From assembly GCA_016839345.1 (NCBI GenBank), contig JAEOUL010000038.1, forward strand, positions 1 to 8,776: DNA of 8,776 nt. The letters run 5' to 3'. The DNA is from Candidatus Thorarchaeota archaeon (lineage in GTDB: Archaea; Asgardarchaeota; Thorarchaeia; Thorarchaeales; Thorarchaeaceae). The translations under genes and the position numbers were made by a program. The notes under the pieces are model-generated. The model searched no databases. It was given only the letters and a program-made list of their open reading frames with translations, and was not told the DNA's origin. Below are positions 1-7,021 of this stretch, piece by piece (position 1 is the first letter of the stretch; each line of letters starts with the position of its first letter).

Positions 1-3
1 AGC

Positions 4-24
4 TCGAAGGATGAATTCCTTCGG
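4..24. repeat. Hairpin-forming inverted repeat at left edge
   Basis: The arms CGAAGGA (5-11) and TCCTTCG (17-23) are perfect complements around the 5-nt loop TGAAT. A T-G wobble at 4/24 could add one pair. There is no T-run after it on either strand, so it is not a classical terminator. One plus-strand frame is closed by TGA at 12-14 and another by TAA at 32-34, so it may lie at the 3' end of an unseen upstream gene. The remaining frame stays open to TAG at 127-129, so it could also fall inside coding sequence. Function unknown. Confidence 0.3.
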
Positions 25-76
25 AAGACGTTAATAGTAGATTATTGTGACCCTGTGCTAAGCCTGTGTGATAACT

Positions 77-1177
77 ATGAGGATTGGAAAGGTAAGCAAA
101 ATAGGAGCTCCCGATGGTCTCTGTATTAGAGCAGTTGCGGTCCTAAAAGGACTTCTTTCGAAGAACCATGAAGTACATGCTATTACACAATCCAAAAAGG
201 TTGAAGGGCTTACAGAAGATAGGATTCATAGATTTCGTGCTATTCAATTAAATCCACATTTCTCAATCGATGCGCTATCATCACCACGAACAGTAGCAGA
301 AGTTTCCAAAAAATATAACCTTCAAGTCTTGCATATTCAAATGAACTCTGGCAGTACAGAGTTCTTCTTGCCATACTTCAAAAAGTCATTACCTCCACTT
401 ATTGTGACCTACCATCTAGCATACTCTGCTGGATCTTCACTTATTTCCACTCTTTTTAATATTGCATGGAAAGCATCACTCTTTGCTAGTAGAAAATATG
501 ATGAGGTTATCCTTGTTGACCCCTCTCAAAAACCGTATTTCATCAAGAGTGGTTTTTCAGAGGAAAATCTTACTGTGATAAGAAATGGAGTTGATACGAA
601 TCTCTTCAAACCTGTAGAGAGCTACAAGATAGATGATGATGTCATGGATTTTATTTATGTTGGACGACTTAGCTATGATAAAGGAGTACACATCCTTGTT
701 GACGCTTTTCGTGAGTATCACAACGAGAATCCAAAGACTCGACTGACAGTCATCGGCGATGGGATGCTAAAAGGACAGGTTGATGCATGCACTGATGATG
801 GATCAGTATCTTGGCTTGGTGCTATAGACCACGACAAGATTCCAGGGATTCTTCAGAAAATGGATGCATTTGTTATTCCTCAGAATATCGGTGGGCTAGG
901 ACTTAGCGTTATGGAAGCAATGAGTTGTGGTCTCCCAGTAATAACTACAGCCATTGGTGAAACTGTCAAACTACTCGGAAAAAATGAGGGTGTTTTGGTT
1001 GAACCTGAGAGTGTTTCAGCAGTAATTGGTGGAATGAGGATTCTTTCTGAAGATAGAAAGAGACGCCTGTCAATGGGACTTAACTGTAGAAAGAAGATTG
1101 AGAAAGAGTACTCATGGGATAGACAGATTGGTATGATTGAAGGTGTCTATAGAAAAGCAATTGAAAAATCAAGGTAG
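77..1177 (+). CDS. Glycosyltransferase, GT4-like (GT-B fold)
   Basis: Predicted cytosolic or membrane-peripheral glycosyltransferase that moves a sugar from a nucleotide-sugar donor to a lipid or glycan acceptor; the substrates cannot be read from the sequence. The 366-residue length is normal for the family. The N-terminal Rossmann half starts MRIGKVSKIG and has the Gly-rich acceptor-side turn GAPDG (10-14). The linker has RNGVDTNLFKP (169-179). The donor-binding half has YVGRLSYDKGVHILVDAF (194-211), VIGDG (225-229) and GLGLSVMEAMSCGLPVI (273-289). The usual E-x7-E motif is G272-x7-E280, so the first Glu is lost and the second kept. I chose ATG 77 over GTG 68 because MRIG is the natural beginning of the first beta strand. 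A weak GTGAT (68-72) sits just ahead of the ATG. SerS follows 63 nt downstream on the same strand, but a functional link is unlikely. Confidence 0.86.
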   Translation: MRIGKVSKIGAPDGLCIRAVAVLKGLLSKNHEVHAITQSKKVEGLTEDRIHRFRAIQLNPHFSIDALSSPRTVAEVSKKYNLQVLHIQMNSGSTEFFLPYFKKSLPPLIVTYHLAYSAGSSLISTLFNIAWKASLFASRKYDEVILVDPSQKPYFIKSGFSEENLTVIRNGVDTNLFKPVESYKIDDDVMDFIYVGRLSYDKGVHILVDAFREYHNENPKTRLTVIGDGMLKGQVDACTDDGSVSWLGAIDHDKIPGILQKMDAFVIPQNIGGLGLSVMEAMSCGLPVITTAIGETVKLLGKNEGVLVEPESVSAVIGGMRILSEDRKRRLSMGLNCRKKIEKEYSWDRQIGMIEGVYRKAIEKSR

Positions 1178-1226
1178 GAAACAACTTATCAACAGACGCA
1201 ACTTCGAATATAGCGCAACAATCAAC

Positions 1227-1233
1227 AGGTGAT
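1227..1233 (+). promoter_or_regulatory. Shine-Dalgarno site deciding the serS start
   Basis: AGGTGAT matches the anti-SD complement at the archaeal 16S rRNA 3' end (GGAGGTGAT). It lies 7 nt before ATG 1241. The in-frame GTG at 1229 falls inside this motif, which argues that GTG is part of the ribosome-binding site and not the start codon. An AT-rich GAATATAG (1206-1213), about 30 nt before the ATG, could be a weak TATA element. Confidence 0.55.
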
Positions 1234-1240
1234 ATACAAA

Positions 1241-2533
1241 ATGTTGCACATCCGATTCATCAGAGAAAATATTGACCTTATTCGAAAGAACCTCGAATGG
1301 AGAAAAGACAAAGCCAAGCTTGCAGAATTTGATAGATTATTGGAGCTTGATGAGAAAATCAGGGCTTTGAAAAAGGAAATTCAAGACCTTAGAACTCAGC
1401 GTAATAGCCTCTCACGAGAAGTTGGCAAATTGAAGAAACAAGGATCGGATGCCTCAGGGGTTATGAAACGCGCTGAGAAAGTGAATAAGAGGATAGTAGA
1501 GATAGATGAAGAAACTGCAACTCTCGAAGTTGAGTTGAGAAGAATTCAAATGAGTGTTCCAAATATTCTCCATGAAAGTGTACCGTATGGTGCAGATGAT
1601 GAGGATAATGAGGTTGTGAAAGAATGGGGTGGAAGACCTGAGTTTAAATTCAATGTACAAAGTCATGTTGACCTTCTGGATTCACTAGATATTGGAGATA
1701 TTCCAAGTGCCGCTAAAATTTCAGGTTCAAGATTCTACTATCTGAAGAATGAGTTGGTCATGCTAGATATTGCTATGCAACAGATGGCACTTGAGAAACT
1801 TCTAAGGAAGGGATTTACTCCACTCTATCCACCATTTATGATGCGACGTGAACCCTACGAAGGCGTCACAGACCTAGCAGATTTCGAGGATGTGATGTAC
1901 AAGATTGAAGGAGAAGACCTCTATCTCATTGCAACTTCAGAACATCCGATGGTAGCTATGCACATGAATGACATATTTGAACCAGGAGATCTCCCAATAA
2001 AACTCGCAGGAGTAAGTACATGCTTCAGAAAAGAAGCAGGATCTCATGGAAAGGATACCAAGGGTATCTTTCGTGTTCATCAGTTCAATAAGGTTGAGCA
2101 ATTTGTATTCAGTCATCCCGATGAATCATGGAATATTCATGAAGAGTTGATTAAGAACGAGGAGGAATATATTCAGGCGCTGAAATTACCCTATAGGATA
2201 GTGAATACCTGCACAGGGGATATTGGTATAGTTGCAGCCAAGAAGTATGACTTGGAACTATGGATGCCCGGACAACAGAAGTATCGAGAGGGTGGTTCAT
2301 GTAGTAACTGTACTGCATATCAGGCTACACGTTTGAATATCAAATATAGAATTAAGAAGGGGGGCACAGAGAAAGACTATCTACACACCCTCAATAGCAC
2401 AATGGTTGCTAATCCTAGAACGATTGTTGCCATTCTTGAAGTCTATCAGCAAGAAGATGGTAGCGTGAAAATTCCTCAAGCTCTACACAAGTATCTACCA
2501 GCAAGCATGAAGGAAATAGTCCCGAAGAACTAG
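1241..2533 (+). CDS. serS: Seryl-tRNA synthetase (class II, standard type)
   Basis: Charges tRNA-Ser (and tRNA-Sec where present) with serine in the cytosol, through a seryl-adenylate. The 430-residue length is typical of the common SerRS, not the rarer methanogen type. The N-terminal domain, about residues 1-105, begins MLHIRFIREN and forms the long antiparallel coiled coil that grips the tRNA-Ser extra arm (heptad-rich 32-103). The catalytic core has motif 1 around GFTPLYPPFMM (191-201), TSE (232-234), motif 2 FRKEAGSHG (262-270) followed by GIFRVHQFNKVEQ (275-287), the SCSNCTAYQARRLN-like segment (353-365) and motif 3 HTLNSTMVANPRTIVAILE (382-400) with Arg393. The LNST form and the C-terminal IPQALHKYLP resemble archaeal enzymes. 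The start was chosen by the strong AGGTGAT at 1227-1233. The stop lies 9 bases from the convergent sufB stop, with no clear terminator between them. Confidence 0.96.
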   Translation: MLHIRFIRENIDLIRKNLEWRKDKAKLAEFDRLLELDEKIRALKKEIQDLRTQRNSLSREVGKLKKQGSDASGVMKRAEKVNKRIVEIDEETATLEVELRRIQMSVPNILHESVPYGADDEDNEVVKEWGGRPEFKFNVQSHVDLLDSLDIGDIPSAAKISGSRFYYLKNELVMLDIAMQQMALEKLLRKGFTPLYPPFMMRREPYEGVTDLADFEDVMYKIEGEDLYLIATSEHPMVAMHMNDIFEPGDLPIKLAGVSTCFRKEAGSHGKDTKGIFRVHQFNKVEQFVFSHPDESWNIHEELIKNEEEYIQALKLPYRIVNTCTGDIGIVAAKKYDLELWMPGQQKYREGGSCSNCTAYQATRLNIKYRIKKGGTEKDYLHTLNSTMVANPRTIVAILEVYQQEDGSVKIPQALHKYLPASMKEIVPKN

Positions 2534-2542
2534 GGAAACCCA

Positions 2543-3772
2543 TTACATACCGCCTTCAAGACTCATCTTGATTGCTGTATCAATTGAATTCTGAAGAGCA
2601 TCAGGAAGACCGGGTACTTTTAGTTTGACAAATCCACGAATGATGAGTGAAGTAGCCTCTTCCTCAGAGAGACCTCTGCTCATCAGATAGCTTAGCTGTT
2701 CCGCTCCAACTTTACCCACAGTTGCCTCATGACTAAGTTCTGCTCCTTCTGCACTGGCTAAAAGCATAGGAACTGCACGAATAATCGCAGAGTCACTGAT
2801 GAGAAGACCCTCACATTCCAATCTTCCTTTTGATTGACCGGATAACCCAATGAGATCCCCTCTTGCAATGATTTCCGATGATTCCGTTGCAATAGACCTT
2901 GAGATTACCTTGCCACTTGTTCGAGAAGCCTCAAGACTGAGGAGACCTCCCACATCATATTTTGATTCCTTACTTCCATAGACAATAGAGTAAAGATCCG
3001 ATTTTGCTCCAGAACCAACAAGACGAACTTTTGGAAATGTCTGAATGGATTTGAGAGGGCTAAGGAGCGCATAACTCGAAATGTATGTCCCATTCTCTTC
3101 AACGATTGCCGCAGATCTAGGTCTGACATCTGTCCTCTCACTCCATCTATGGACCATAGTGAAGGAAAGTTGAGCGTTCTTCTTCACATAGAATTCAGTT
3201 ACACCAAGGTGGAGAGATTGCTCAACTTCAGATGGAGTTGCACATCCATTGATGATATGTAGCTCTGAACCCTCTTCAGCAATAATGATATTGTGCACAT
3301 TTTGAACTGCTTGGTTCTTCTTCATAATCAGACAGCTTTGAACTGGCATCCCAATCTTTGCACCTGCCTTAGCGCGGATGAAATATCCATTGTATGATTC
3401 AAGCTCACTTCTTGCTGTATATTTGTCTACGTCAACAGGGACTGCGTTCCATAGATAGTCCCATAGCCAATCATACTGCTTTAGAGCTTGACTCATTGGA
3501 AGTACTTCCAATCCCTCTTGTGATAGTAGAACATCTGCAAGTATGCTTTCTGTGTCGAATTGAATGAAAGATGCAGAAACACTCCTTTGTGAGGTATCAA
3601 ATCCGACTTCACTTACCAATGAACGGTCAGAAGATGATACTTCATCAATGGATTCTAATTCTCTAACTTCATCTGTAGCGTATTCGTACTTGTCAAGGTC
3701 GAGGTCATCACCATATTGAGCCTGTTTATCCTTGGCTGATTCAGCGCGTTTCTTCATATCTTTAGATGGCAT
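2543..3772 (-). CDS. sufB: Fe-S cluster scaffold protein SufB/SmsB
   Basis: Scaffold on which nascent Fe-S clusters are built, working with the SufC ATPase in the cytosol. The 409-residue protein has a polar N-terminal region (1-60), a helical segment (about 70-130), a right-handed beta-helix core (about 130-345) and a C-terminal helical bundle. SufB/D hallmarks include INGCATP (174-180), SLHLGVTEFYV (186-196), GRLECEGLLISD (316-327) and SHEATVGKVGAEQLSYLMSRGLSEEEA (347-373). Cys320 aligns with the essential SufB cysteine (E. coli Cys405), and His348-Glu349 match the conserved HEA near the SufB-SufD interface. No second SufB/D gene and no SufS, SufU, SufE or SufA is present here. This fits the minimal SMS type, in which SufB probably homodimerises. 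Its ATG shares one base with the sufC stop (TAATG at 3774-3770), indicating translational coupling. Confidence 0.93.
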   Translation of the reverse strand: MPSKDMKKRAESAKDKQAQYGDDLDLDKYEYATDEVRELESIDEVSSSDRSLVSEVGFDTSQRSVSASFIQFDTESILADVLLSQEGLEVLPMSQALKQYDWLWDYLWNAVPVDVDKYTARSELESYNGYFIRAKAGAKIGMPVQSCLIMKKNQAVQNVHNIIIAEEGSELHIINGCATPSEVEQSLHLGVTEFYVKKNAQLSFTMVHRWSERTDVRPRSAAIVEENGTYISSYALLSPLKSIQTFPKVRLVGSGAKSDLYSIVYGSKESKYDVGGLLSLEASRTSGKVISRSIATESSEIIARGDLIGLSGQSKGRLECEGLLISDSAIIRAVPMLLASAEGAELSHEATVGKVGAEQLSYLMSRGLSEEEATSLIIRGFVKLKVPGLPDALQNSIDTAIKMSLEGGM

Positions 3773-4542
3773 TAGCCAATCACCTCGGCCAAGAATTTTT
3801 CATAGCCTTTCTCTTCCAGTGAAGGTATATCGTTCATATCCCCAGTATACACCAATCGACCATTCTGTAAAATGTAGACCTTGTCAACTTCTAGGAATTC
3901 CAACACATACCTATGATGGCTGATTATCACGAGGGTAGTATCACCTTTCTCTCGAATCGCCTTTAGTTCACGACCAACTATCTTCAATGAATCATAATCA
4001 AGACCACTATCAGGTTCATCGAGAAACATGATTTTTGGACGCATTGAAAGGACCTGAAACAGCTCACTTCGTTTGGACTCACCACCCGAAAAGCCATCAT
4101 TCAGGTCACGCTTCGCCAGATTTCTTATCCCCAATCGTTCGAAATCATCATACAATTCATCTTTACATGCACAAGAGTCTCCCATCAAGTGGTCGCTTTC
4201 CACTTTGCATTGGTAGTCTGGACAGATTCTACAAATAAAATCGTCAAGTTTCACTCCGGAGATACTTGGAGGAGTCTGAAATGCATAAGCGATACCTAAC
4301 TGTGCTCGTTCAGTGATCGTCTTATTGAGAATTGATTGACCATTAAAGAGGATATCCCCACCAGTCGTCTTGTATTCAGGAAGTCCCATAACTGTCTTGG
4401 CAAGTGTGGATTTTCCTGAAGCATTAGGACCCAATACCGCATATACTAAACCTGACTCAAATGCTAAGTCTACACCAGTAAGAATGGGCACACCATTGAC
4501 CTCAACTCGTAAATCTCGGGTTTCAAGTAAATTCCCACACAT
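3772..4542 (-). CDS. sufC: Fe-S assembly ATPase SufC/SmsC, Cys-rich variant
   Basis: Cytosolic ABC-type ATPase that drives conformational change in the SufB scaffold during Fe-S assembly. The protein has 256 residues from ATG 4542. Walker A is GPNASGKST (38-46), the Q-loop AFQTPPSISGV (87-97), the ABC signature FSGGESKR (151-158), Walker B IMFLDEP (171-177) with the D-loop SGLD, and the H-loop ISHH (207-210). The FQ.P and SGGE.KR forms are typical of SufC and not of transporter ATPases. The oddity is a cysteine cluster right after the Q-loop: Cys104, 107, 112, 124 and 126 (CxxC-x4-C-x11-CxC), with His118 between them. SufC proteins I know do not need such residues, so a metal or Fe-S site is possible but unproven. 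GTG 4554 is an alternative start, but it lies within the likely Shine-Dalgarno AGGTG, so ATG 4542 is preferred. Confidence 0.93.
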   Translation of the reverse strand: MCGNLLETRDLRVEVNGVPILTGVDLAFESGLVYAVLGPNASGKSTLAKTVMGLPEYKTTGGDILFNGQSILNKTITERAQLGIAYAFQTPPSISGVKLDDFICRICPDYQCKVESDHLMGDSCACKDELYDDFERLGIRNLAKRDLNDGFSGGESKRSELFQVLSMRPKIMFLDEPDSGLDYDSLKIVGRELKAIREKGDTTLVIISHHRYVLEFLEVDKVYILQNGRLVYTGDMNDIPSLEEKGYEKFLAEVIG

Positions 4543-4551
4543 CGAAATCGA

Positions 4552-4556
4552 CACCT
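4552..4556 (-). promoter_or_regulatory. Shine-Dalgarno site for sufC
   Basis: Read on the minus strand this is AGGTG, followed by 9 nt and then ATG 4542. It overlaps the alternative GTG start at 4554-4552, so it helps to place the real start at the ATG. Confidence 0.4.
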
Positions 4557-4590
4557 TTGTATTTACTTCAAGACGAATCTAACTGATTCC

Positions 4591-4598
4591 TAATATAG
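4591..4598 (-). promoter_or_regulatory. TATA-like box upstream of sufCB
   Basis: Minus-strand CTATATTA lies about 50 nt before ATG 4542. With the usual archaeal spacing of about 26 nt to the start site, transcription would begin near 4568, giving a leader of about 25 nt that contains the AGGTG site. It lies in the 96-base gap (4543-4638) after the C_GCAxxG_C_C gene, so sufCB may have its own promoter in addition to read-through. Nothing else is recognised in this gap. Confidence 0.4.
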
Positions 4599-4638
4599 GT
4601 CCAATCGCAGTTATCACTTATTCTTTGGCATAGCATCA

Positions 4639-5121
4639 TCAACCAAGTGTCTTACGAATTTCGAGGACCTTTTTGACTGACCAATCAACATATTCCTCAC
4701 ATAACTTCTCAGGAAGACCTAGTGGTCTCTGTGAACCGACGGGTGGAAGTTTTCCTTCATCCATCTCTACCAAATGCCGACATCTTACAGATCCCCAGCT
4801 ATCAATAAAAGCCTGCATATACTGCTTCACAATCTCTCGAGCATTAGTACGCTTTTCTTTGAATTCCTCAATGTTTTCACTACCGTCTGTACCAAGTATG
4901 AGTCCCAGACTAAGAACTGCACCACTGACTGCTCCGCAAACTTCTCCAAAACCGCTAATTCCACCGCCCAAGATAGAAGCCATCCGCATACATGGTTGTG
5001 AAAAACCTGGGAGAGCAGAGTCTCTATCAATTCCTATTATTGTACTCTCAGCGCAGTTGAATGAACGCCCATTGTTTTCTTCCATTCTGATTGCCCAGTC
5101 TGCGCGGTGCAAATGACCCAT
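4639..5121 (-). CDS. C_GCAxxG_C_C family probable redox protein
   Basis: Small protein of the C_GCAxxG_C_C family (TIGR01909/PF09719), thought to be redox active because of four conserved cysteines; its biochemical role is not established. From ATG 5121 it has 160 residues, near the usual 140-160. The cysteines are Cys23 (SFNCAES), Cys62 in the CGAVSG motif (62-67) preceded by the Gly-rich stretch ILGGGISGFGEV (50-61), Cys114 (WGSVRCRHL, 109-117) and Cys141 (KLCEEY). Cys44 is extra. The frame is open upstream to a possible start at 5250, but that would overlap the divergent gene at 5204 and add about 43 residues that lie ahead of the usual family start. ATG 5085 is another candidate. It is co-directional with sufCB, 96 nt upstream, suggesting a shared sulfur or Fe-S context. 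Confidence 0.86.
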   Translation of the reverse strand: MGHLHRADWAIRMEENNGRSFNCAESTIIGIDRDSALPGFSQPCMRMASILGGGISGFGEVCGAVSGAVLSLGLILGTDGSENIEEFKEKRTNAREIVKQYMQAFIDSWGSVRCRHLVEMDEGKLPPVGSQRPLGLPEKLCEEYVDWSVKKVLEIRKTLG

Positions 5122-5203
5122 AGAAAAACATTCGTGTGGTATTGAAGATATTCTATCATCAAGCTTAAAACGTAGAGTCGTATGTCGAACATGGGGAATA
5201 TCA
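5122..5203. promoter_or_regulatory. Divergent promoter between redox protein and rubrerythrin-like gene
   Basis: This 82-base gap separates two genes that point away from each other. On the plus strand CTTAAAAC (5163-5170) lies about 38 nt before the TTG start at 5204 and could serve as TATA, putting transcription near 5193. On the minus strand TAGAATAT (about 5147-5154) lies about 30 nt before ATG 5121, predicting a nearly leaderless transcript. The boxes are nearly back to back, so one regulator could act on both genes. Box assignment is by eye. Confidence 0.35.
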
Positions 5204-5674
5204 TTGACTGAAGTCCAACAAACTTTCGAGAGATTAGTCTCCCTCGCCATTCAGAGAGAGGAGGAAGCGTACGACTTTTACATGAAAGCCGCTGATGAAT
5301 CAAAATTCAAGTCATCTACTAAATTACTCCATGAGTTGGCAAAGCAAGAAGTAACTCATAAGGAGAAGTTAATGGCGGCTCTTGATGAAGGAGTTTGTGA
5401 TACATTCACATGCGATACTGTAGAGGAAATTGAGAAATTGGATTTAAGCCAGTATCTCGTCGACATTCCACTAGGTGCAGATTCTACTCCTCAAGATGTA
5501 CTCATTGTTGCAATCAAAAAAGAGGCTGCTGCAAATAGCTTCTACAAGGCTTTGTCAGAACTTACTGGAAGCGGAGTCCATAGATCGGTCTTCGAAACTC
5601 TTGCTGCTGAAGAAGAAATTCACAAGACTCGCTTACAGAACATGTACGACGATATCTTCCAGCCAGATATGTAA
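5204..5674 (+). CDS. Rubrerythrin/ferritin-like di-iron protein
   Basis: Four-helix-bundle di-iron protein of 156 residues, probably a cytosolic peroxide-scavenging or electron-transfer protein. The first half has REEEAYDFYMKAA (18-30), giving Glu20 or Glu19, and KQEVTHKEKL (47-56), giving Glu49-xx-His52. The second half repeats the pattern with IKKEAAANSFYKAL (104-117), giving Glu107, and AEEEIHKTRL (135-144), giving Glu137-xx-His140. The two halves look like an internal duplication, as in rubrerythrins and symerythrins. There is no C-terminal rubredoxin domain with its CxxC pairs, so an outside electron donor would be needed. Cys65 and Cys70 occur in the connecting loop. No ATG or GTG is available; TTG 5204 is the only plausible start upstream of helix 1, with GGGGA at 5193-5197 as a possible ribosome site. 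Its location opposite the Fe-S genes fits oxidative-stress defence. Confidence 0.85.
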   Translation: MTEVQQTFERLVSLAIQREEEAYDFYMKAADESKFKSSTKLLHELAKQEVTHKEKLMAALDEGVCDTFTCDTVEEIEKLDLSQYLVDIPLGADSTPQDVLIVAIKKEAAANSFYKALSELTGSGVHRSVFETLAAEEEIHKTRLQNMYDDIFQPDM

Positions 5675-5679
5675 TGTAA

Positions 5680-5700
5680 GGAGAGCCAATTCGGCTCTCC
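5680..5700. terminator. Hairpin between convergent genes
   Basis: A perfect 8-bp inverted repeat, GGAGAGCC (5680-5687) and GGCTCTCC (5693-5700), surrounds the loop AATTC. It begins 5 nt after the rubrerythrin-like stop and ends 20 nt before the stop of the convergent 431-residue gene, so it could separate the two transcripts. There is no strong T-run downstream on either side, so termination is inferred from position and stem strength; a 3'-end stabilising role is also possible. Confidence 0.55.
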
Positions 5701-5720
5701 GTCACTATTTCCTCGAAAAA

Positions 5721-7016
5721 CTAGTTCTTGTGCAGTTTAGGTGCTGCTAGGAAGGTCAGACCACGCTTAGTGAGTTCCTCGGCAGTTCTATTCAACGAGT
5801 GATGCTTATCTAAGTAATTGGCAAGATGAAAGGGCATGTGCCCTGCTTTAATTATATCATCTTTCTCTCGGAAGTAGTCGAGGATATCACTTGGATATTC
5901 ACGAGTTTCTTCAATAGAGGGGACTCCACCTTCATGTTTTGCACTGATGTTCTTTACGTGATCAGCAAGATCCAACAACTCTGGAAGTCTATCATAAGGT
6001 TGGCGAACAATGTGTTTGTACGTTTCTGTAATATGATGCTCAATTCGCACAACTTCTTCAAATCCAAAGTTGCCGCGTATGTAAGCTGCTTGTTCGATGG
6101 TCTCGTTATTTACTGCATTTGAGAGGTTAAATCCGATGAGCGGACTTGTTCCATCATCTCGACTGAACAGCTTTGCTGTCATTAAGGTCCAGAGACAAGC
6201 ATAGGGATTATCATTACCCATGAACACTGATATTTTGAATTCCATGTCAATTCCTAGTTTGTGCATCATATATCCAACAAGAACACTTCCAGGATTGATA
6301 TTGAGTACTTGTTTAACACCATACTTGGTATAATAATTCAAAAACTCATCAGCCCACTTCAACGGGAATTCATTCGGCATACCGACTCCACCGAAGTATC
6401 CAGTTATTGTGTCTGGTCCCCCAAGGTGAACATTCACCGGAGCTCCATCTGGACCAGGGTAGGTCCCCTTTGTATCCAGAGTTTCAACATATGTTGACCC
6501 TGTAATCTGCATTCCGGCCGCAAAAGCAACCACATCATTGTCTTCGGTTTGCTCGGCCATTTTTCGAACACGGATGAATCGGCCAGGCATAAGTTCCTCT
6601 TTCTCTATAGATTGTTTAGCTTCGGTAATGAGCCACGGGAAATATTGGCAAGCACTAATCTCCAATGTAATTGCGAAACTGTCATCGAAATTCATCGATA
6701 GTGCCTTATCACCAAGTATCTTCTTTCGGTAATCAGGGACAGAGATGAAAGCATCATTGTCTCTTTGATCTTGCAACCATTCAAGGTCTTTGATGTAGGG
6801 AGAGTTCTTTGCATCGAGTTTGGCTAGGAGATTATCGAGCTTTCGAGCTTCCTTTGCCTTCTTGTTAATCTCTTCTACTCCCCCATACTTGTCAATAACA
6901 TCAAGCAGGTTTGTGATAAGAGGGTTGTTCTCGCTGAGGAGAAAATCATTAATCTCCTTCAGCCGATTTTCATTTATTCTGAGTTTTTGCCTGTCAGTCA
7001 TTAGTAGGCCGTCCAT
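5721..7016 (-). CDS. Uncharacterised 431-residue protein, probable soluble enzyme
   Basis: I do not recognise this family. The protein is 431 residues with no signal peptide or membrane segment, so it is probably cytosolic. Residues 8-70 are charged and helical, possibly a short coiled coil (KLRINENRLKEI, EEINKKAKEARKLDNLLAKL). The rest looks like an ordered alpha/beta enzyme with Gly- and His-rich turns: HLGGPDTITGYFGGVGMPNEFP (197-218), VLNINPGSVLVGYM (237-250), FMGNDNPYACLW (265-276), GFNLSNAVNNETIEQA (295-310), RIEHHITETYKHI (324-336), HEGGVP (361-366) and GHMPFH (392-397). The alternating strand/helix rhythm from about 160 to 330 would suit a TIM-barrel-like fold, and the His/Asp/Glu residues could bind metal; both are inference. 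ATG 7001 (MTDRQKL) is an alternative start. The upstream co-directional gene encodes an ECF S component, so a link to a vitamin or cofactor is possible but unproven. Confidence 0.82.
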   Translation of the reverse strand: MDGLLMTDRQKLRINENRLKEINDFLLSENNPLITNLLDVIDKYGGVEEINKKAKEARKLDNLLAKLDAKNSPYIKDLEWLQDQRDNDAFISVPDYRKKILGDKALSMNFDDSFAITLEISACQYFPWLITEAKQSIEKEELMPGRFIRVRKMAEQTEDNDVVAFAAGMQITGSTYVETLDTKGTYPGPDGAPVNVHLGGPDTITGYFGGVGMPNEFPLKWADEFLNYYTKYGVKQVLNINPGSVLVGYMMHKLGIDMEFKISVFMGNDNPYACLWTLMTAKLFSRDDGTSPLIGFNLSNAVNNETIEQAAYIRGNFGFEEVVRIEHHITETYKHIVRQPYDRLPELLDLADHVKNISAKHEGGVPSIEETREYPSDILDYFREKDDIIKAGHMPFHLANYLDKHHSLNRTAEELTKRGLTFLAAPKLHKN

Positions 7017-7021
7017 TTAAT

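Noticed and set aside
1..129. Open plus-strand frame from the left edge to TAG 127-129, possibly the 3' end of an upstream gene
   Set aside because: It would overlap the glycosyltransferase by about 50 bases and its last part is simply another frame of that gene. Too short and undistinctive to call.
2534..2542. Terminator between serS and sufB
   Set aside because: The gap is only 9 bases and shows neither a hairpin nor a T-run.
4673..5116. 147-codon plus-strand open frame
   Set aside because: Fully antisense to the C_GCAxxG_C_C gene, Ser/Pro-rich and without a recognisable motif, while the minus-strand product has clear family motifs.
5122..5250. 43-residue N-terminal extension of the C_GCAxxG_C_C protein
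   Set aside because: It would overlap the divergent rubrerythrin-like gene and its promoter, and it precedes the position where family members normally start.
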